Shown: positions 1 to 9,237, numbered from the stretch's first letter. The stretch: DNA of 64,000 bases from Aquabacterium sp. OR-4 (GCF_025290835.2 NZ_JAOCQD020000001.1:930001-994000); one strand, 5' to 3'. The notes: a model not told the origin generated them from the sequence alone. Numbers and translations are program-made.

Positions 1-555
1 ATCCAGCCCCGACAGCGGCAGGCCGGACAGCGCGCCATTGCCTGGCGCCGGTGGCAAGGTGTCGAAGGCCTGCGGCTCGGTGGGTGCGGTGTGGAAACCC
101 GAGGGCAGCGGCGGCGCCGGGGCTCGCCGCGGCGCGTCGGCCGCCGGCCGGCGCGCCGGAATCGGCGGGGCCACCACGCCCATGGCACGCTGCGACAGCG
201 GGCCCTGGGCCTCGCCGACCATCTGCTGCTCGATCTCGTCGATCTTGGCCTTGACGCCCAGCGCCGCGGGCTCGGACAGCCGGCCTTCGGAATCGTCGAC
301 GCGCGACGAGCCGCCCAGCGCTGCCAGCTGCTCGGGCGACAGGCCGTCGCGGCGCAGCCGGCGCAGCGTGTCGAACTCGCGCTTGCGCACGAAGTCGTTG
401 CGCTTCTTGCGCTCGATCATCGCCTTGAGCTCGGATTTCTCCAGATCAAGGCTGTCGTCCTGCCGCGTGGCGAGTTCGTTCCAGTCGGTGGCCGGATTGG
501 CCACGAACCGCACCACTTTGCGGAAGAAGCTCTCGTTGTCCTTGGGTTCTGCCAT
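1..555 (-). CDS. Hypothetical protein, C-terminus beyond window edge
   Basis: The frame starts at the ATG on 553-555, preceded by AGGG six bases upstream, and stays open to the window edge, so 185 residues are visible. It begins MAEPKDNESFFRKVVRFVAN. The first ~80 residues are highly charged and probably helical, with a basic Glu/Arg/Lys cluster and an LSPEQLAALGG segment. From about residue 130 the protein turns Pro/Ala/Arg-rich and looks disordered. No catalytic motif, signal peptide or membrane segment is visible. It lies 130 bases downstream of dksA in the same direction and could be co-transcribed. I do not recognise the family; similar uncharacterised proteins are common in Burkholderiales. 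Confidence 0.7.
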   Translation of the reverse strand, partial: MAEPKDNESFFRKVVRFVANPATDWNELATRQDDSLDLEKSELKAMIERKKRNDFVRKREFDTLRRLRRDGLSPEQLAALGGSSRVDDSEGRLSEPAALGVKAKIDEIEQQMVGEAQGPLSQRAMGVVAPPIPARRPAADAPRRAPAPPLPSGFHTAPTEPQAFDTLPPAPGNGALSGLPLSGLD

Positions 556-685
556 CCGCCGCCCTGTCTTCAGTGCGTGGTGGCGCCGGGCACCATCGCC
601 ACCCGACTGCCGCGCGCACCGGCACATGCCGCGCGCAAGGCGCAGCGTGCCGACCCGCGGCGGGAGCAGGGCCCGCGGTGCATGC

Positions 686-1375
686 TCAGTCTCCGAACAT
701 CTTCTGCTTGAGCTCGCGGCGCTGCTGCGCCTCGAGCGACAGCGTGGCCGTGGGCCGCGCCAGCAGGCGACCCAGGCCGATCGGCTCGCCGGTCTCGTCG
801 CAGTAGCCGTACTCGCCCGAATCGAGGCGGGTCAGCGACTGCGAGATCTTCTTCAGCAGCTTGCGCTCGCGGTCGCGCGTGCGCAGTTCCAGCGCATGCT
901 CTTCCTCGATGGTGGCGCGGTCGGCCGGATCGGGCACGATCGAGGTGTCTTCGCGCAGGTGCTCGGTGGTTTCGCCGGCATTGCTCAGCAGGTCGTCCTT
1001 CAGGGCGGTGAGCCGCACGCGGAAGAATTCGATCTGCTTCTCGTTCATGTACTCCGACTCGGGCATGGCCATGAGTTCGGCTTCGGACAGGTCGCGGCCA
1101 GCCTTGGACTTCCAGGCATTGGCGAGTTTGGGATCTGCCTTGTGGGCAGGCTTCACAGTTTCCATCGGTTCTGGGTAACCCCGGGCGGGAGGCTTGGGCG
1201 GAGAAAAACGTTCGGCAAAACGGTTGCGCGCGGGTTCGGGCGCCGCCGTGGCCTGGGGTGTGGACGCGGGTTTCGGGGCCGCCGGGGTCTTGGCGGCTTT
1301 GGTGGCAGGCGCAGCAGGGCTGGCTTTTTCAGGGGCCCCGCCCGGAGGGGCGGATTTGGCCGAGGTCTTGCTCAC
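686..1375 (-). CDS. dksA: RNA polymerase-binding transcription factor DksA, long N-terminus, no zinc-finger cysteines
   Basis: DksA binds the RNA polymerase secondary channel and, with ppGpp, mediates the stringent response. The GTG at 1373-1375 is chosen because GAGGAG lies seven bases upstream; this gives 229 residues. Residues 1-70 are an Ala/Pro/Lys-rich extension absent from E. coli DksA (151 aa). The conserved core starts near Met71. The coiled-coil tip keeps DPADRA (149-154), with both aspartates needed for activity. RDRERKLLKKI follows. The C-terminal globular part reads YCDETGEPIG and has one cysteine (Cys192) instead of the four zinc ligands, as in other Cys-poor DksA proteins. Start at Met71 is an alternative. 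A TACAAT-type -10 lies about 80 bases upstream. Confidence 0.93.
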   Translation of the reverse strand: MSKTSAKSAPPGGAPEKASPAAPATKAAKTPAAPKPASTPQATAAPEPARNRFAERFSPPKPPARGYPEPMETVKPAHKADPKLANAWKSKAGRDLSEAELMAMPESEYMNEKQIEFFRVRLTALKDDLLSNAGETTEHLREDTSIVPDPADRATIEEEHALELRTRDRERKLLKKISQSLTRLDSGEYGYCDETGEPIGLGRLLARPTATLSLEAQQRRELKQKMFGD

Positions 1376-1453
1376 TTCGGGACTCCTCGCAGTGGCTTTA
1401 TACCTGTTCTGTGCCACCGCCTGTGCGATCACCGCATCGGTTCGGGCGCGCGG

Positions 1454-1459
1454 ATTGTA
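1454..1459 (-). promoter_or_regulatory. Candidate -10 element of the dksA promoter
   Basis: Read on the minus strand this hexamer is TACAAT, preceded by GTGGC. It lies about 80 bases upstream of the dksA GTG start, in the 133-base gap to the cobW-family gene. No convincing -35 is present, so this is a motif-based guess. Confidence 0.35.
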
Positions 1460-1508
1460 GCCACGCAAATTTGACGCCAGGCCCACGGCTGGGCGGCGCC
1501 GTCGGCCA

Positions 1509-2594
1509 TCAGGCCAGGCAGCCGTCCAGGCCTTGCAGCAGGATCTCACGCGGCAGGTCGAGGCCGATGAACACCATCTTGCTCTGCTTGGTTTCTTGCG
1601 GCACCCATTTGGGGCCCAGATCGCTGCCCATCAGCTGGTGCACGCCCTGGAACACCACCTTGCGGTCGGTGCCCTTCATGTAGAGCACGCCCTTGTAACG
1701 CAGCATCTTGGGGCCGTAGACCTGCACGATCGAGCCGAGAAAGTCTTCCAGCTTGGCGGCGTCGAAGGGCCGCGTGCTGCGGAACACGAAGCTCTTGACG
1801 TCGTCGTCGTGGTGATGGTGGTGCGGGTGGTTGCAGGCCTCGCCGGGGGCGTGGTCGTGGCCCTCGTGGCCATGGTCGTGGCCGTGATCATGGTGATGGT
1901 GATGGTGGTGGCCGTGCGAATCCCCGGCGGCCAGGAACTCGGGGTCGATCTCGAGCTTGGCGTTGAGGTTGAAGCCCTTCAGATCGAACACGCTGGCGAT
2001 CGGCACCTCGCCAAAATGCACCTGGTGCTGCGGCGCGCGAGGGTTCATGTGCTTCAGGCGGTGGGCCAGCGCCGCCACGGCGGCCGGCTCGCACAGGTCG
2101 GTCTTGCTGATGAAGATCTGGTCGGCAAAGCCCACCTGGCGCTGTGCCTCGACGCGGGTGTCGAGCTGCTGCTCGGCATGCTTGGCGTCCACCAGCGTGA
2201 GGATGGAGTCGAGCAGGTAGCTCTCGGCCACCTCGTCGTCCATGAAGAAGGTTTGCGCCACCGGGCCGGGGTCGGCCAGGCCGGTGGTCTCGATCACGAT
2301 GCGGTCGAAGTGCAGTTCGCCCTTGCGGCGCTTGGTGGCCAGCTCCGACAGCGTGGTGCGCAGATCCTCGCGGATGGTGCAGCACACGCAGCCGTTGCTC
2401 ATCTGGATGATCTGTTCCTCGGTATCGGCCACCAGGATGTCGTTGTCGATGTTCTCCTCACCGAATTCGTTCTCGATGACGGCGATCTTCTGGCCATGGC
2501 TTTCGGTCAGCACGCGCTTGAGCAGCGTGGTCTTGCCCGAGCCGAGAAAGCCGGTGAGGATGGTGGCGGGGATCAGGCCGACGGCAGCAGACAT
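1509..2594 (-). CDS. CobW/COG0523-family GTPase, probable zinc metallochaperone
   Basis: COG0523 G3E GTPases deliver metal, usually Zn(II), to client proteins. The ATG at 2592-2594 gives 361 residues starting MSAAVGLIPATILTGFLGSG; a longer frame to 2687 lacks family similarity. The Walker A motif GFLGSGKTT is at 15-23, the family metal site CVCC at 69-72, and the guanine-specificity motif SKTD near 163-166. Residues 226-265 form an extreme His/Asp loop with runs of six and five histidines, a metal-sensing or storage segment typical of zinc-handling members. A C-terminal CobW domain follows. It is divergent from corC and upstream of dksA on the same strand. No clear Zur box is visible. Cobalt or nickel specificity cannot be excluded. 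Confidence 0.88.
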   Translation of the reverse strand: MSAAVGLIPATILTGFLGSGKTTLLKRVLTESHGQKIAVIENEFGEENIDNDILVADTEEQIIQMSNGCVCCTIREDLRTTLSELATKRRKGELHFDRIVIETTGLADPGPVAQTFFMDDEVAESYLLDSILTLVDAKHAEQQLDTRVEAQRQVGFADQIFISKTDLCEPAAVAALAHRLKHMNPRAPQHQVHFGEVPIASVFDLKGFNLNAKLEIDPEFLAAGDSHGHHHHHHHDHGHDHGHEGHDHAPGEACNHPHHHHHDDDVKSFVFRSTRPFDAAKLEDFLGSIVQVYGPKMLRYKGVLYMKGTDRKVVFQGVHQLMGSDLGPKWVPQETKQSKMVFIGLDLPREILLQGLDGCLA

Positions 2595-2732
2595 GGTGAA
2601 CAGGCTCCAAGGGGCGGCGCCAGTGGCGCGGGTCAACCCCGGCAGGTGAGGGCGGCGGACTGTCTTGCAAGACCCGCGCCGTGTCAAGGTGATCGGGTAT
2701 TCTTGCGCGCATCGCGACTTCCGGCACCCGCT

Positions 2733-3620
2733 GTGTCAGAACCCCCTTCGAGTCGGCCGCCCAGGCATGGCTCTGGCCGTCCGGCCCTGGCCGCCGAGCG
2801 GCGCACCTTGTTCGAGCGCATGGTCGAGTTCATCTCGCCCGGCCCCGATTCCCGCGCCGAACTGATCGAGACGCTGGCCGACGCCGAGCAGCGCGAGCTC
2901 ATCCCCACCGAATCACGCCTGATGCTCGAGGGCGTGATCCGCATGGCCGACATGATTGCCGGCGATGTGATGGTGGCCGCGCCGCGCATGGACCTGCTCG
3001 ACATCGACGCGCCCTATGACGAACTGCTGGCCGCGGTGATCGACACCGGCCATTCGCGCTTTCCGGTCTACGAGGGCCAGCGCGACAGCATCATCGGCAT
3101 CCTGATGGCCAAGGATCTGCTGAAGCTGCAGCGCGCGCCCGAGCTGAACCTGCGCACGCTGCTGCGGCCGGCGGTGTTCGTGCCCGAGAGCAAGAAGTTG
3201 AACGAGCTGCTGCGCGACTTCCGCAGCAACCGCAACCACCTGGCGATCGTGATCGACGAGTTCGGCAACACCGCCGGGCTGATCACCATCGAGGATGTGC
3301 TCGAGGAGATCGTCGGCGAGATCGAGGACGAGTTCGACGACCAGGCCACGGCGGCCGACAACGGCATCGTCTCGCTGGCCGATGGCAGCTGGCGCGTGGC
3401 CGGCGACACCGGAATCAGCGCCGTCAACGCGGTGTTCGGCACCGAGCTGCCCGAAGAAGATTTCGACACCATCGGCGGCCTGATCGTGCACCAGCTCGGC
3501 CAGGTGCCGCGGCGTGGCGAGGTGGTGCAGGCCGGGGGGCTGGTGTTCAGCGTGATGCTCACCCGGGGCGGCGCGGTGCGCTGGTTCCGCGTGACACGCC
3601 GCCCCGCGGCTGCCGACTGA
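2733..3620 (+). CDS. corC: CorC/HlyC family CBS-domain transporter-associated protein
   Basis: CorC (YbeX) proteins are cytosolic CBS-pair proteins linked to Mg/Co efflux and envelope or ribosome homeostasis. The GTG start at 2733 gives 295 residues, matching E. coli CorC (292). The CBS pair spans roughly 80-195 and includes FPVYEGQRDSIIGI and the second-CBS signature IDEFGNTAGLITIEDVLEEI. A CorC_HlyC domain (215-290) follows, with EEDFDTIGGLIV and GEVVQAGGLVFSV. The frame is open much further upstream, but that part is antisense to the cobW-family gene and is not coding. The stop overlaps the lnt ATG by one base (TGATG), the conserved corC-lnt coupling. Confidence 0.93.
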   Translation: MSEPPSSRPPRHGSGRPALAAERRTLFERMVEFISPGPDSRAELIETLADAEQRELIPTESRLMLEGVIRMADMIAGDVMVAAPRMDLLDIDAPYDELLAAVIDTGHSRFPVYEGQRDSIIGILMAKDLLKLQRAPELNLRTLLRPAVFVPESKKLNELLRDFRSNRNHLAIVIDEFGNTAGLITIEDVLEEIVGEIEDEFDDQATAADNGIVSLADGSWRVAGDTGISAVNAVFGTELPEEDFDTIGGLIVHQLGQVPRRGEVVQAGGLVFSVMLTRGGAVRWFRVTRRPAAAD

Positions 3621-5251
3621 TGCGCTGGCCGCGCCTGGCCGGCCCGGCGGCGCTGGGCCTGGGCGCATTGCACACCGCGGCCTTTGCCCCGGTGGAAGCC
3701 TGGTGGCTGCAGATCCTGGCGCTGGCCGGGCTGGTGGCGCTGGTGGCCCGGGCCGCCTCCGCCGGTGCCGGCGCCACGCGCCGTGCCGCGGCGCTGGGGG
3801 TCTGGTTCGGCCTGGGCTGGTTTGCCAGCGGCCTGTGGTGGCTGTTCATCAGCATGCACCACTACGGTGGCCTGGCGGCGCCGCTGGCGGCTGGCGCGGT
3901 GGGGCTGCTGGCGCTGTTTCTGGCGCTCTACCCGGCGGCGGCGCTGGCCGCCTGGGCGCGCTGGCGCCGCGGCCGAGCCGGGCAGGACGTGGCCCTGTTT
4001 GCCGCCTGCTGGCTGCTGGCCGAGCTGGCGCGGGCCAGCTTCTTCACCGGTTTTCCGTGGATCGCCTCGGGCTATGCCCACAGCACCGGCCCGCTGGCGG
4101 CGTGGGCGCCCTGGCTGGGCGTGTACGGCATCCTGGCCATCGCTGCGGCGGCCAGTGCCGCGCTGGCGCTGGCCTGGCGCGGGCCGGCCGATGGGCTGGC
4201 GGATCGGCCGGCCGATCGGCTGGCGGGGGCGGGCGTGGCGGCCCAGCCGCGCGCCGGCGCCTGGTCGCGCTGGTTGCCGCTGCTGCTGGTGAGCGGCCTG
4301 GCGGCGCTGGGCCAAGGGCTGCCGCAGGCCTTCACCCGCAGCACCGGCCGCCTGGCGGTGAGCCTGGTGCAGCCCAACATCGCGCAGGACCTCAAGTTTG
4401 ACGCCGCCCGCATCGACGCCAACCTCGACGCGCTGGCGCGCGCGGTGGAAGGCGCGCGCGGCACGCTGGTGGTGACGCCTGAATCGGTGGTGCCGCTGCC
4501 GCTGCCGGCGGTGCCGGCCGAGTACTGGACGCGCCTGGCCGGGGCCGTGGCGGCGCCGGGCCGTGCGGCGCTGGTGGGCGTGTTTCTGGGCGACGAGCAG
4601 GCCGGCTACGTCAACTCGATGATCGGCCTGGGCGCGGCCCAGGCCGGCCGCGGCGTGGCCGGTGACGACTTCTACCGCTACGGCAAGCGCCACCTGCTGC
4701 CGTTTGGCGAGTTCATTCCGCCGGGTTTTGGCTGGTTCGTGCGCGCGATGGCCATTCCGCTCGACGACCAGGCGCGCGGCCAGAGCACTGCGCCGATGCG
4801 CCTGGGCGCGCAGCGCCTGCGGCCGCTGATCTGCTACGAGGACCTGTTCGGCGAAGACCTGGCCGACAGCGCCGTGGGCCCGGACTCGGCCACGGTGTAC
4901 GTCAACGCCAGCAACCTGGCCTGGTTCGGCCCGCGGATGGTGCAGGACCAGCACCTGCAGTTCTCGCGCATGCGGGCGCTGGAGTTCCAGCGGCCGGTGG
5001 TGCGCAGCACCAACACCGGCGCCACCGCGGTGGTCGACCACCACGGCCGTGTCAGCGCCCGGCTGCCGCCCGAGGTGGCCGCCACGCTGGAGGCCGAGGT
5101 GGACGGCCGCACCGGCGACACGCCCTATGCGCGCTGGCTGGCCGCCGCCGGGCTGCAGCCGCTGTGGGCGCTGGCGCTGGCCGTGGTGGGCGCGATGGCC
5201 TGGCGGCCACGCCGCGTGCCAGCGGCCGCCGGGCCCGGGGGCGGCCAGTAA
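3620..5251 (+). CDS. lnt: Apolipoprotein N-acyltransferase
   Basis: Lnt is an inner-membrane enzyme that adds the third acyl chain to the N-terminal cysteine of lipoproteins. The 543-residue product has about eight hydrophobic segments, six before residue ~230 and one at the C-terminus. A periplasmic nitrilase-fold domain lies between. The catalytic triad is present: Glu288 in VTPESVVPL, Lys356 in YGKRHLLPFGEF, and Cys405 in ICYEDLFGED. The start overlaps the corC stop by one base, implying translational coupling. Length and order are normal for proteobacterial Lnt. Confidence 0.96.
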   Translation: MRWPRLAGPAALGLGALHTAAFAPVEAWWLQILALAGLVALVARAASAGAGATRRAAALGVWFGLGWFASGLWWLFISMHHYGGLAAPLAAGAVGLLALFLALYPAAALAAWARWRRGRAGQDVALFAACWLLAELARASFFTGFPWIASGYAHSTGPLAAWAPWLGVYGILAIAAAASAALALAWRGPADGLADRPADRLAGAGVAAQPRAGAWSRWLPLLLVSGLAALGQGLPQAFTRSTGRLAVSLVQPNIAQDLKFDAARIDANLDALARAVEGARGTLVVTPESVVPLPLPAVPAEYWTRLAGAVAAPGRAALVGVFLGDEQAGYVNSMIGLGAAQAGRGVAGDDFYRYGKRHLLPFGEFIPPGFGWFVRAMAIPLDDQARGQSTAPMRLGAQRLRPLICYEDLFGEDLADSAVGPDSATVYVNASNLAWFGPRMVQDQHLQFSRMRALEFQRPVVRSTNTGATAVVDHHGRVSARLPPEVAATLEAEVDGRTGDTPYARWLAAAGLQPLWALALAVVGAMAWRPRRVPAAAGPGGGQ

Positions 5252-5346
5252 ACTCGGCGGCCGAGCCCGGCGCTCGAACGGCGGCCCGCCGGCCCGCCCT
5301 GTGCCAGTGAACCCCAGCGATCCCGGTCGCGAACCTGCATCCGTCC

Positions 5347-6318
5347 ATGCTCACCTTCCAACAGATCATCCTCCGCCTGCAGGACTACTGGGACGCCCAG
5401 GGCTGTGCGCTGCTGCAACCCTATGACATGGAAGTGGGCGCCGGCACCAGCCACACCGCCACCTTCCTGCGCGCCCTCGGCCCCGAGCCCTGGAAGGCCG
5501 CCTATGTGCAGCCCAGCCGCCGCCCCAAGGACGGCCGCTACGGCCAGAACCCCAACCGCCTGCAGCACTACTACCAGTACCAGGTGGTGCTCAAGCCGGC
5601 GCCGGCCAACATCCTGGAGCTGTACCTGGGCAGCCTGGAGGCGCTGGGCTTCGACCTGAAGAAAAACGACGTGCGCTTCGTCGAGGACGACTGGGAGAAC
5701 CCCACGCTGGGTGCCTGGGGCCTGGGCTGGGAGGTCTGGCTCAACGGCATGGAGGTGACACAGTTCACCTACTTCCAGCAGGTGGGCGGCATCGACTGCA
5801 AGCCGATCACCGGCGAGATCACCTACGGCCTGGAGCGCCTGGCGATGTACCTGCAGGGCGTGGACAACGTCTACAACCTGAAGTGGACCGACTCACTCAG
5901 CTACGGCGACGTCTACCACCAGAACGAGGTGGAGCAGAGCACCTACAACTTCGAGCACAGCAACGTCGAGTTCCTGCTGCAGGCCTTCGGCGCGCACGAG
6001 GGCAATGCCCAGCACCTGATCGCGCAGCAGCTGGCGCTGCCGGCCTACGAGCAGGTGCTCAAGGCGGCCCACACCTTCAACCTGCTGGACGCGCGCGGCG
6101 CGATCAGCGTGACCGAACGCGCGGCCTACATCGGCCGCATCCGCAATCTCGCCCGCAGCGTGGCCGCGGGCTATCTGGACAGCCGGGCGCGCCTGGGCTT
6201 CCCGATGGCGCCCAAGGCCTGGGGCGAGGAAGTGCTGGCGCAGCTGGCCGACAAGGCCGAGAAGGCCGCCAAGGCCGGCGCTGCCGCGGCCGACAAGAAC
6301 AACACCGCAAAGGCCTGA
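5347..6318 (+). CDS. glyQ: Glycine--tRNA ligase alpha subunit
   Basis: This is the catalytic alpha subunit of the bacterial alpha2-beta2 glycyl-tRNA synthetase, which activates glycine and charges tRNA-Gly. The 323-residue product starts [20 protein letters not shown], a signature of the family. It retains class II core segments such as [23 protein letters not shown] and ERLAMYLQG. An Ala/Lys-rich tail ends the protein. The gene follows lnt by 95 bases and is six bases from glyS, so glyQS is an operon. A TAAACT hexamer overlapping the lnt stop could be a -10 element. Confidence 0.97.
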   Translation: MLTFQQIILRLQDYWDAQGCALLQPYDMEVGAGTSHTATFLRALGPEPWKAAYVQPSRRPKDGRYGQNPNRLQHYYQYQVVLKPAPANILELYLGSLEALGFDLKKNDVRFVEDDWENPTLGAWGLGWEVWLNGMEVTQFTYFQQVGGIDCKPITGEITYGLERLAMYLQGVDNVYNLKWTDSLSYGDVYHQNEVEQSTYNFEHSNVEFLLQAFGAHEGNAQHLIAQQLALPAYEQVLKAAHTFNLLDARGAISVTERAAYIGRIRNLARSVAAGYLDSRARLGFPMAPKAWGEEVLAQLADKAEKAAKAGAAAADKNNTAKA

Positions 6319-6324
6319 GCCGAC

Positions 6325-8490
6325 ATGACCGCCGCGCAACCCCATCTGCTGGTCGAACTCTTTGTCGAGGAGCTGCCGCCCAAGGCGCTGAAGAAGCTGG
6401 GCGAGGCCTTCTCGTCGGTGCTGGCCGCCAGCCTCAAGGCGCAAGGCCTGGCGGCGGCCGATGCGGCCGTCACCGCCTATGCCTCGCCGCGCCGGCTGGC
6501 GGTGCAGGTGGCCGGCGTGGCCAGCCGCGCACCCGACCGCGCCGTGCAGCAAAAGCTGATGCCGGTGGCCGTGGCGCTGGATGCCGGCGGCCAGCCCACG
6601 CCGGCGCTGCTGAAGAAGCTGGCGGCGCTGGGCACCGACGGCTCGGTGCTGCCGCAGCTCAAGCGCCTGCCCGACGCGGGTGGCAAGGGTGCCGAGACGC
6701 TGTTCCTCGACAGCCTGGTGCCCGGCGCCACGCTGGCCGAAGGCCTGCAGAAGGCGCTCGATGACGCCATCGCCAGGCTGCCGATCCCCAAGGTGATGAC
6801 CTACCAGCTGGCCGATGGCTGGAGCGATGTGAAGTTCGTGCGCCCGGCGCACCGCCTGGTGGCGCTGCACGGCACGCAAGTGGTGCCGGTGCAGGCGCTG
6901 GGCCTGCAGGCCGGCCGCGAGACGCTGGGCCACCGCTTCGAGGCCGCCACGCCGGTGCTGGCCATCGACACCGCCGACAGCTACGCGCAGCAGCTGCGCG
7001 AGCAGGGCGCCGTGATCGCCAGCTTCGACGAGCGCCGCGCCGAGATCGTGCGCCAGCTGGCCGCCGCCGCTGCCGCGCAGGGCCTGCAGCCGATCGATGA
7101 CGAGGCCCTGCTGGATGAGGTGACGGCCCTGGTCGAGCGCCCCAATGTGCTGGGCTGCCAGTTCGAGCGCGAGTTTCTCGACGTGCCGCAGGAATGCCTG
7201 ATCCTGACGATGAAGGCCAACCAGAAGTACTTTCCGCTGCTCGATGCCGCCGGCAAGCTGACGAACCGGTTCCTGATCGTCAGCAACATCCGCCCGGCCG
7301 ATGCCAGCGCGGTGATCGGCGGCAACGAGCGCGTGGTGCGCCCGCGCCTGGCCGACGCCAAGTTCTTCTTTGATCAAGACCGCAAGAAGACGCTGGAAAG
7401 CCGCGTGCCCGGACTGGCCAAGGTGGTCTACCACGGCAAGCTGGGCAGCCAGGGCGACCGCGCCGAGCGGGTGCGCGCCATCGCGCACGCCATCGTCAAC
7501 CAGCTGCGCACGGCCACGGTGCCCTACACGGTGGAGGCGCGCGACGAGTTCGAGGTGCTCGACAGCAAGGCCCAGCAGGCCGCGCGCCTGGCCAAGACCG
7601 ATCTGCTGACCGACATGGTGGGCGAGTTTCCCGAGCTGCAGGGCGTGATGGGCGCGTACTACGCCCGCCACGAGGGCCTGCGCGACGGCGTGGCCATCGC
7701 CATCGAAGACCACTACAAGCCGCGTTTTGCCGGCGATGCGCTGCCGCGCAACCACACCGGCACGGTGCTGGCGCTGGCCGATAAGCTCGAGACGCTGGCC
7801 GGCCTGTTCGGCATCGGCCAGCTGCCCACCGGCGACAAGGACCCCTTCGCGCTGCGCCGCCACGCGCTGGGCGTGATCCGCATCCTGGCCGAGAAGAACC
7901 TGCCGCTGGCCCTGCCGGCGCTGCTGGCGGCGGCCTTCGAGGCCTTTCCGGCCGAGCTGGCGCTGGCCGACGACACGGTGGCCAAGCTGCTGCCCTTCTT
8001 CTACGACCGCCTGGCCGTGAGCCTGCGCGAGCAGGGCTACAGCGCGCAGGAGGTGGATGCCGTGCTGGCGCTGCAGCCGCCGCGTCTGGGCGATGTGGCC
8101 AAGCGCCTGGCCGCCGTGCGCGCCTTTGCCGATCTGCCCGAGGCCGCTTCGCTGGCCGCGGCCAACAAGCGCGTGGGCAACATCCTGAAGAAGGTGGACG
8201 GCGCGGTGGGCACCACGGTGGACACCGCGCTGCTGAACGAACCCGCCGAGGCCACGCTGCACCAGGCGCTGGCCGCGCTGGCGCCGCTGGCCGACAAGGC
8301 CTTCGAGGCCGGTGAGTACGCCGCCTCGCTGCAGGCCCTGGCCGGTCTGAAGGCGCCGGTGGACGCGTTTTTCGACGCGGTGATGGTCAATGCCGACGAT
8401 GCCGCGCTGCGCGCCAACCGCCTGGCCCTGCTGGGCACGCTGCATGCTTCGATGAACCGGGTGGCCGACCTCTCGCGCCTGGCGGCATGA
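6325..8490 (+). CDS. glyS: Glycine--tRNA ligase beta subunit
   Basis: This is the tRNA-recognition subunit of heterotetrameric glycyl-tRNA synthetase. The product has 721 residues, close to the usual ~690-700. It starts LLVELFVEELPPKALKKLG after a short MTAAQPH leader. Conserved features include ASPRRLAVQV, RPAHRLVALHG, the HD-like segment with VYHGKLGSQGDRAERV, KTDLLTDMVGEFPELQGVMG, and a C-terminal anticodon-binding region with KKVDGAVGTTVDTALL. The gene starts six bases after glyQ. The following intergenic stretch carries one of the dispersed GC-rich repeats. Confidence 0.97.
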   Translation: MTAAQPHLLVELFVEELPPKALKKLGEAFSSVLAASLKAQGLAAADAAVTAYASPRRLAVQVAGVASRAPDRAVQQKLMPVAVALDAGGQPTPALLKKLAALGTDGSVLPQLKRLPDAGGKGAETLFLDSLVPGATLAEGLQKALDDAIARLPIPKVMTYQLADGWSDVKFVRPAHRLVALHGTQVVPVQALGLQAGRETLGHRFEAATPVLAIDTADSYAQQLREQGAVIASFDERRAEIVRQLAAAAAAQGLQPIDDEALLDEVTALVERPNVLGCQFEREFLDVPQECLILTMKANQKYFPLLDAAGKLTNRFLIVSNIRPADASAVIGGNERVVRPRLADAKFFFDQDRKKTLESRVPGLAKVVYHGKLGSQGDRAERVRAIAHAIVNQLRTATVPYTVEARDEFEVLDSKAQQAARLAKTDLLTDMVGEFPELQGVMGAYYARHEGLRDGVAIAIEDHYKPRFAGDALPRNHTGTVLALADKLETLAGLFGIGQLPTGDKDPFALRRHALGVIRILAEKNLPLALPALLAAAFEAFPAELALADDTVAKLLPFFYDRLAVSLREQGYSAQEVDAVLALQPPRLGDVAKRLAAVRAFADLPEAASLAAANKRVGNILKKVDGAVGTTVDTALLNEPAEATLHQALAALAPLADKAFEAGEYAASLQALAGLKAPVDAFFDAVMVNADDAALRANRLALLGTLHASMNRVADLSRLAA

Positions 8491-8495
8491 TGCCG

Positions 8496-8582
8496 CCACG
8501 TCGCTGCACTCAGGCCGCCGTGGCCCCGCGAAGGGCCGCTTCGCAGCCTTGGGGCGCCCAGGCCCTCGGAGCGGCCCGGCGC
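8496..8582 (+). repeat. Dispersed GC-rich intergenic repeat, type B copy 1
   Basis: This stretch between glyS and the gmhB-like gene shares blocks with 26000-26056: CCACGTCGCTGC, then CCTTGGGGCG, then GCGGCCCGGCG, in the same order. It carries no coding signal of its own. It resembles the many non-coding repeats between Burkholderiales genes. Confidence 0.5.
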
Positions 8583-8623
8583 GGCTGAGTTCTCGACTTG
8601 CAAACATCTTTGGCGCACGCGCA

Positions 8624-9223
8624 ATGCAGCACCTCGACAAGCTCGTGATCCTGGGCCGCGACGGCATCCTCAACGAGTTCCGCGACGACCATGTCAAGGC
8701 GCCCGAGGAGCTGGAGCTGATTGCCGGCGCGCTGGAGGCGGTGGCGCGGCTCAACCATGCCGGCTGGCATGCGGTGCTGGCCACCAACCAGTCGGGCATC
8801 GGCCGCGGCATGATCGACATGGCCTCGGTGAATGCCGTGCATGCCCATCTGTTCAAGCAGCTGGCCGCGGTGGGCGGGCGCATCGACGCGGTGTTCTTCT
8901 GTCCGCACACGCCCGAAGACCAGTGCGACTGCCGCAAGCCGCAGCCCGGCCTGATGATCGACATCGGCAAGCGCTACGGCATCGACCTGGATCAGGTGCC
9001 GATGGTGGCCGACACGCTGCGCGACCTGCAGGCTGCGGCCGCCGCCGGCTGCGAGCCGCACCTGGTGCGCTCGGGCCGCGCCGCGGCGCTCGACGATGCG
9101 CAGATCGCCCACATCCTGGGCCAGGTGCCCGGGGCCGAGGTGCACGACAGTCTGGGTGCCTTCGTCGAGCACCTGCTGCGCCGTGGCCAGGTGCAGATCA
9201 CCACGCCCGGCGCCTTTCATTGA
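8624..9223 (+). CDS. gmhB: GmhB-like HAD phosphatase homologue lacking the nucleophilic aspartate
   Basis: GmhB dephosphorylates D-glycero-D-manno-heptose 1,7-bisphosphate in LPS heptose synthesis. The ATG at 8624 gives 199 residues and matches the family start. Family features are present: ATNQSGIGRG (motif II), the zinc-loop cysteines in FFCPHTPEDQCDCRKPQPG, and VADTLRDLQAA (motif IV). However, motif I reads ILGRDGILN, not LDRDGTIN, so the nucleophilic Asp is Gly11 (codon GGC at 8654-8656) and only the second Asp remains. Glycine there should abolish phosphoryl-enzyme formation. It lies between glyS and plsC, a common betaproteobacterial order. The protein may be inactive, repurposed, or carry a sequencing error; the gene is otherwise intact. 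Confidence 0.85.
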   Translation: MQHLDKLVILGRDGILNEFRDDHVKAPEELELIAGALEAVARLNHAGWHAVLATNQSGIGRGMIDMASVNAVHAHLFKQLAAVGGRIDAVFFCPHTPEDQCDCRKPQPGLMIDIGKRYGIDLDQVPMVADTLRDLQAAAAAGCEPHLVRSGRAAALDDAQIAHILGQVPGAEVHDSLGAFVEHLLRRGQVQITTPGAFH

Positions 9224-9237
9224 CCCCCCCCCCGAAG

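Noticed and set aside
3068..5044. A 658-residue minus-strand frame antisense to corC/lnt
   Set aside because: Composition is a typical shadow of GC-rich coding DNA and it opposes two conserved genes with intact motifs.
5893..8970. A 1025-residue minus-strand frame antisense to glyQ/glyS
   Set aside because: It is a GC-rich antisense shadow. glyQ and glyS are unmistakable, and the antisense product is low-complexity Gln/Arg/Gly/His.
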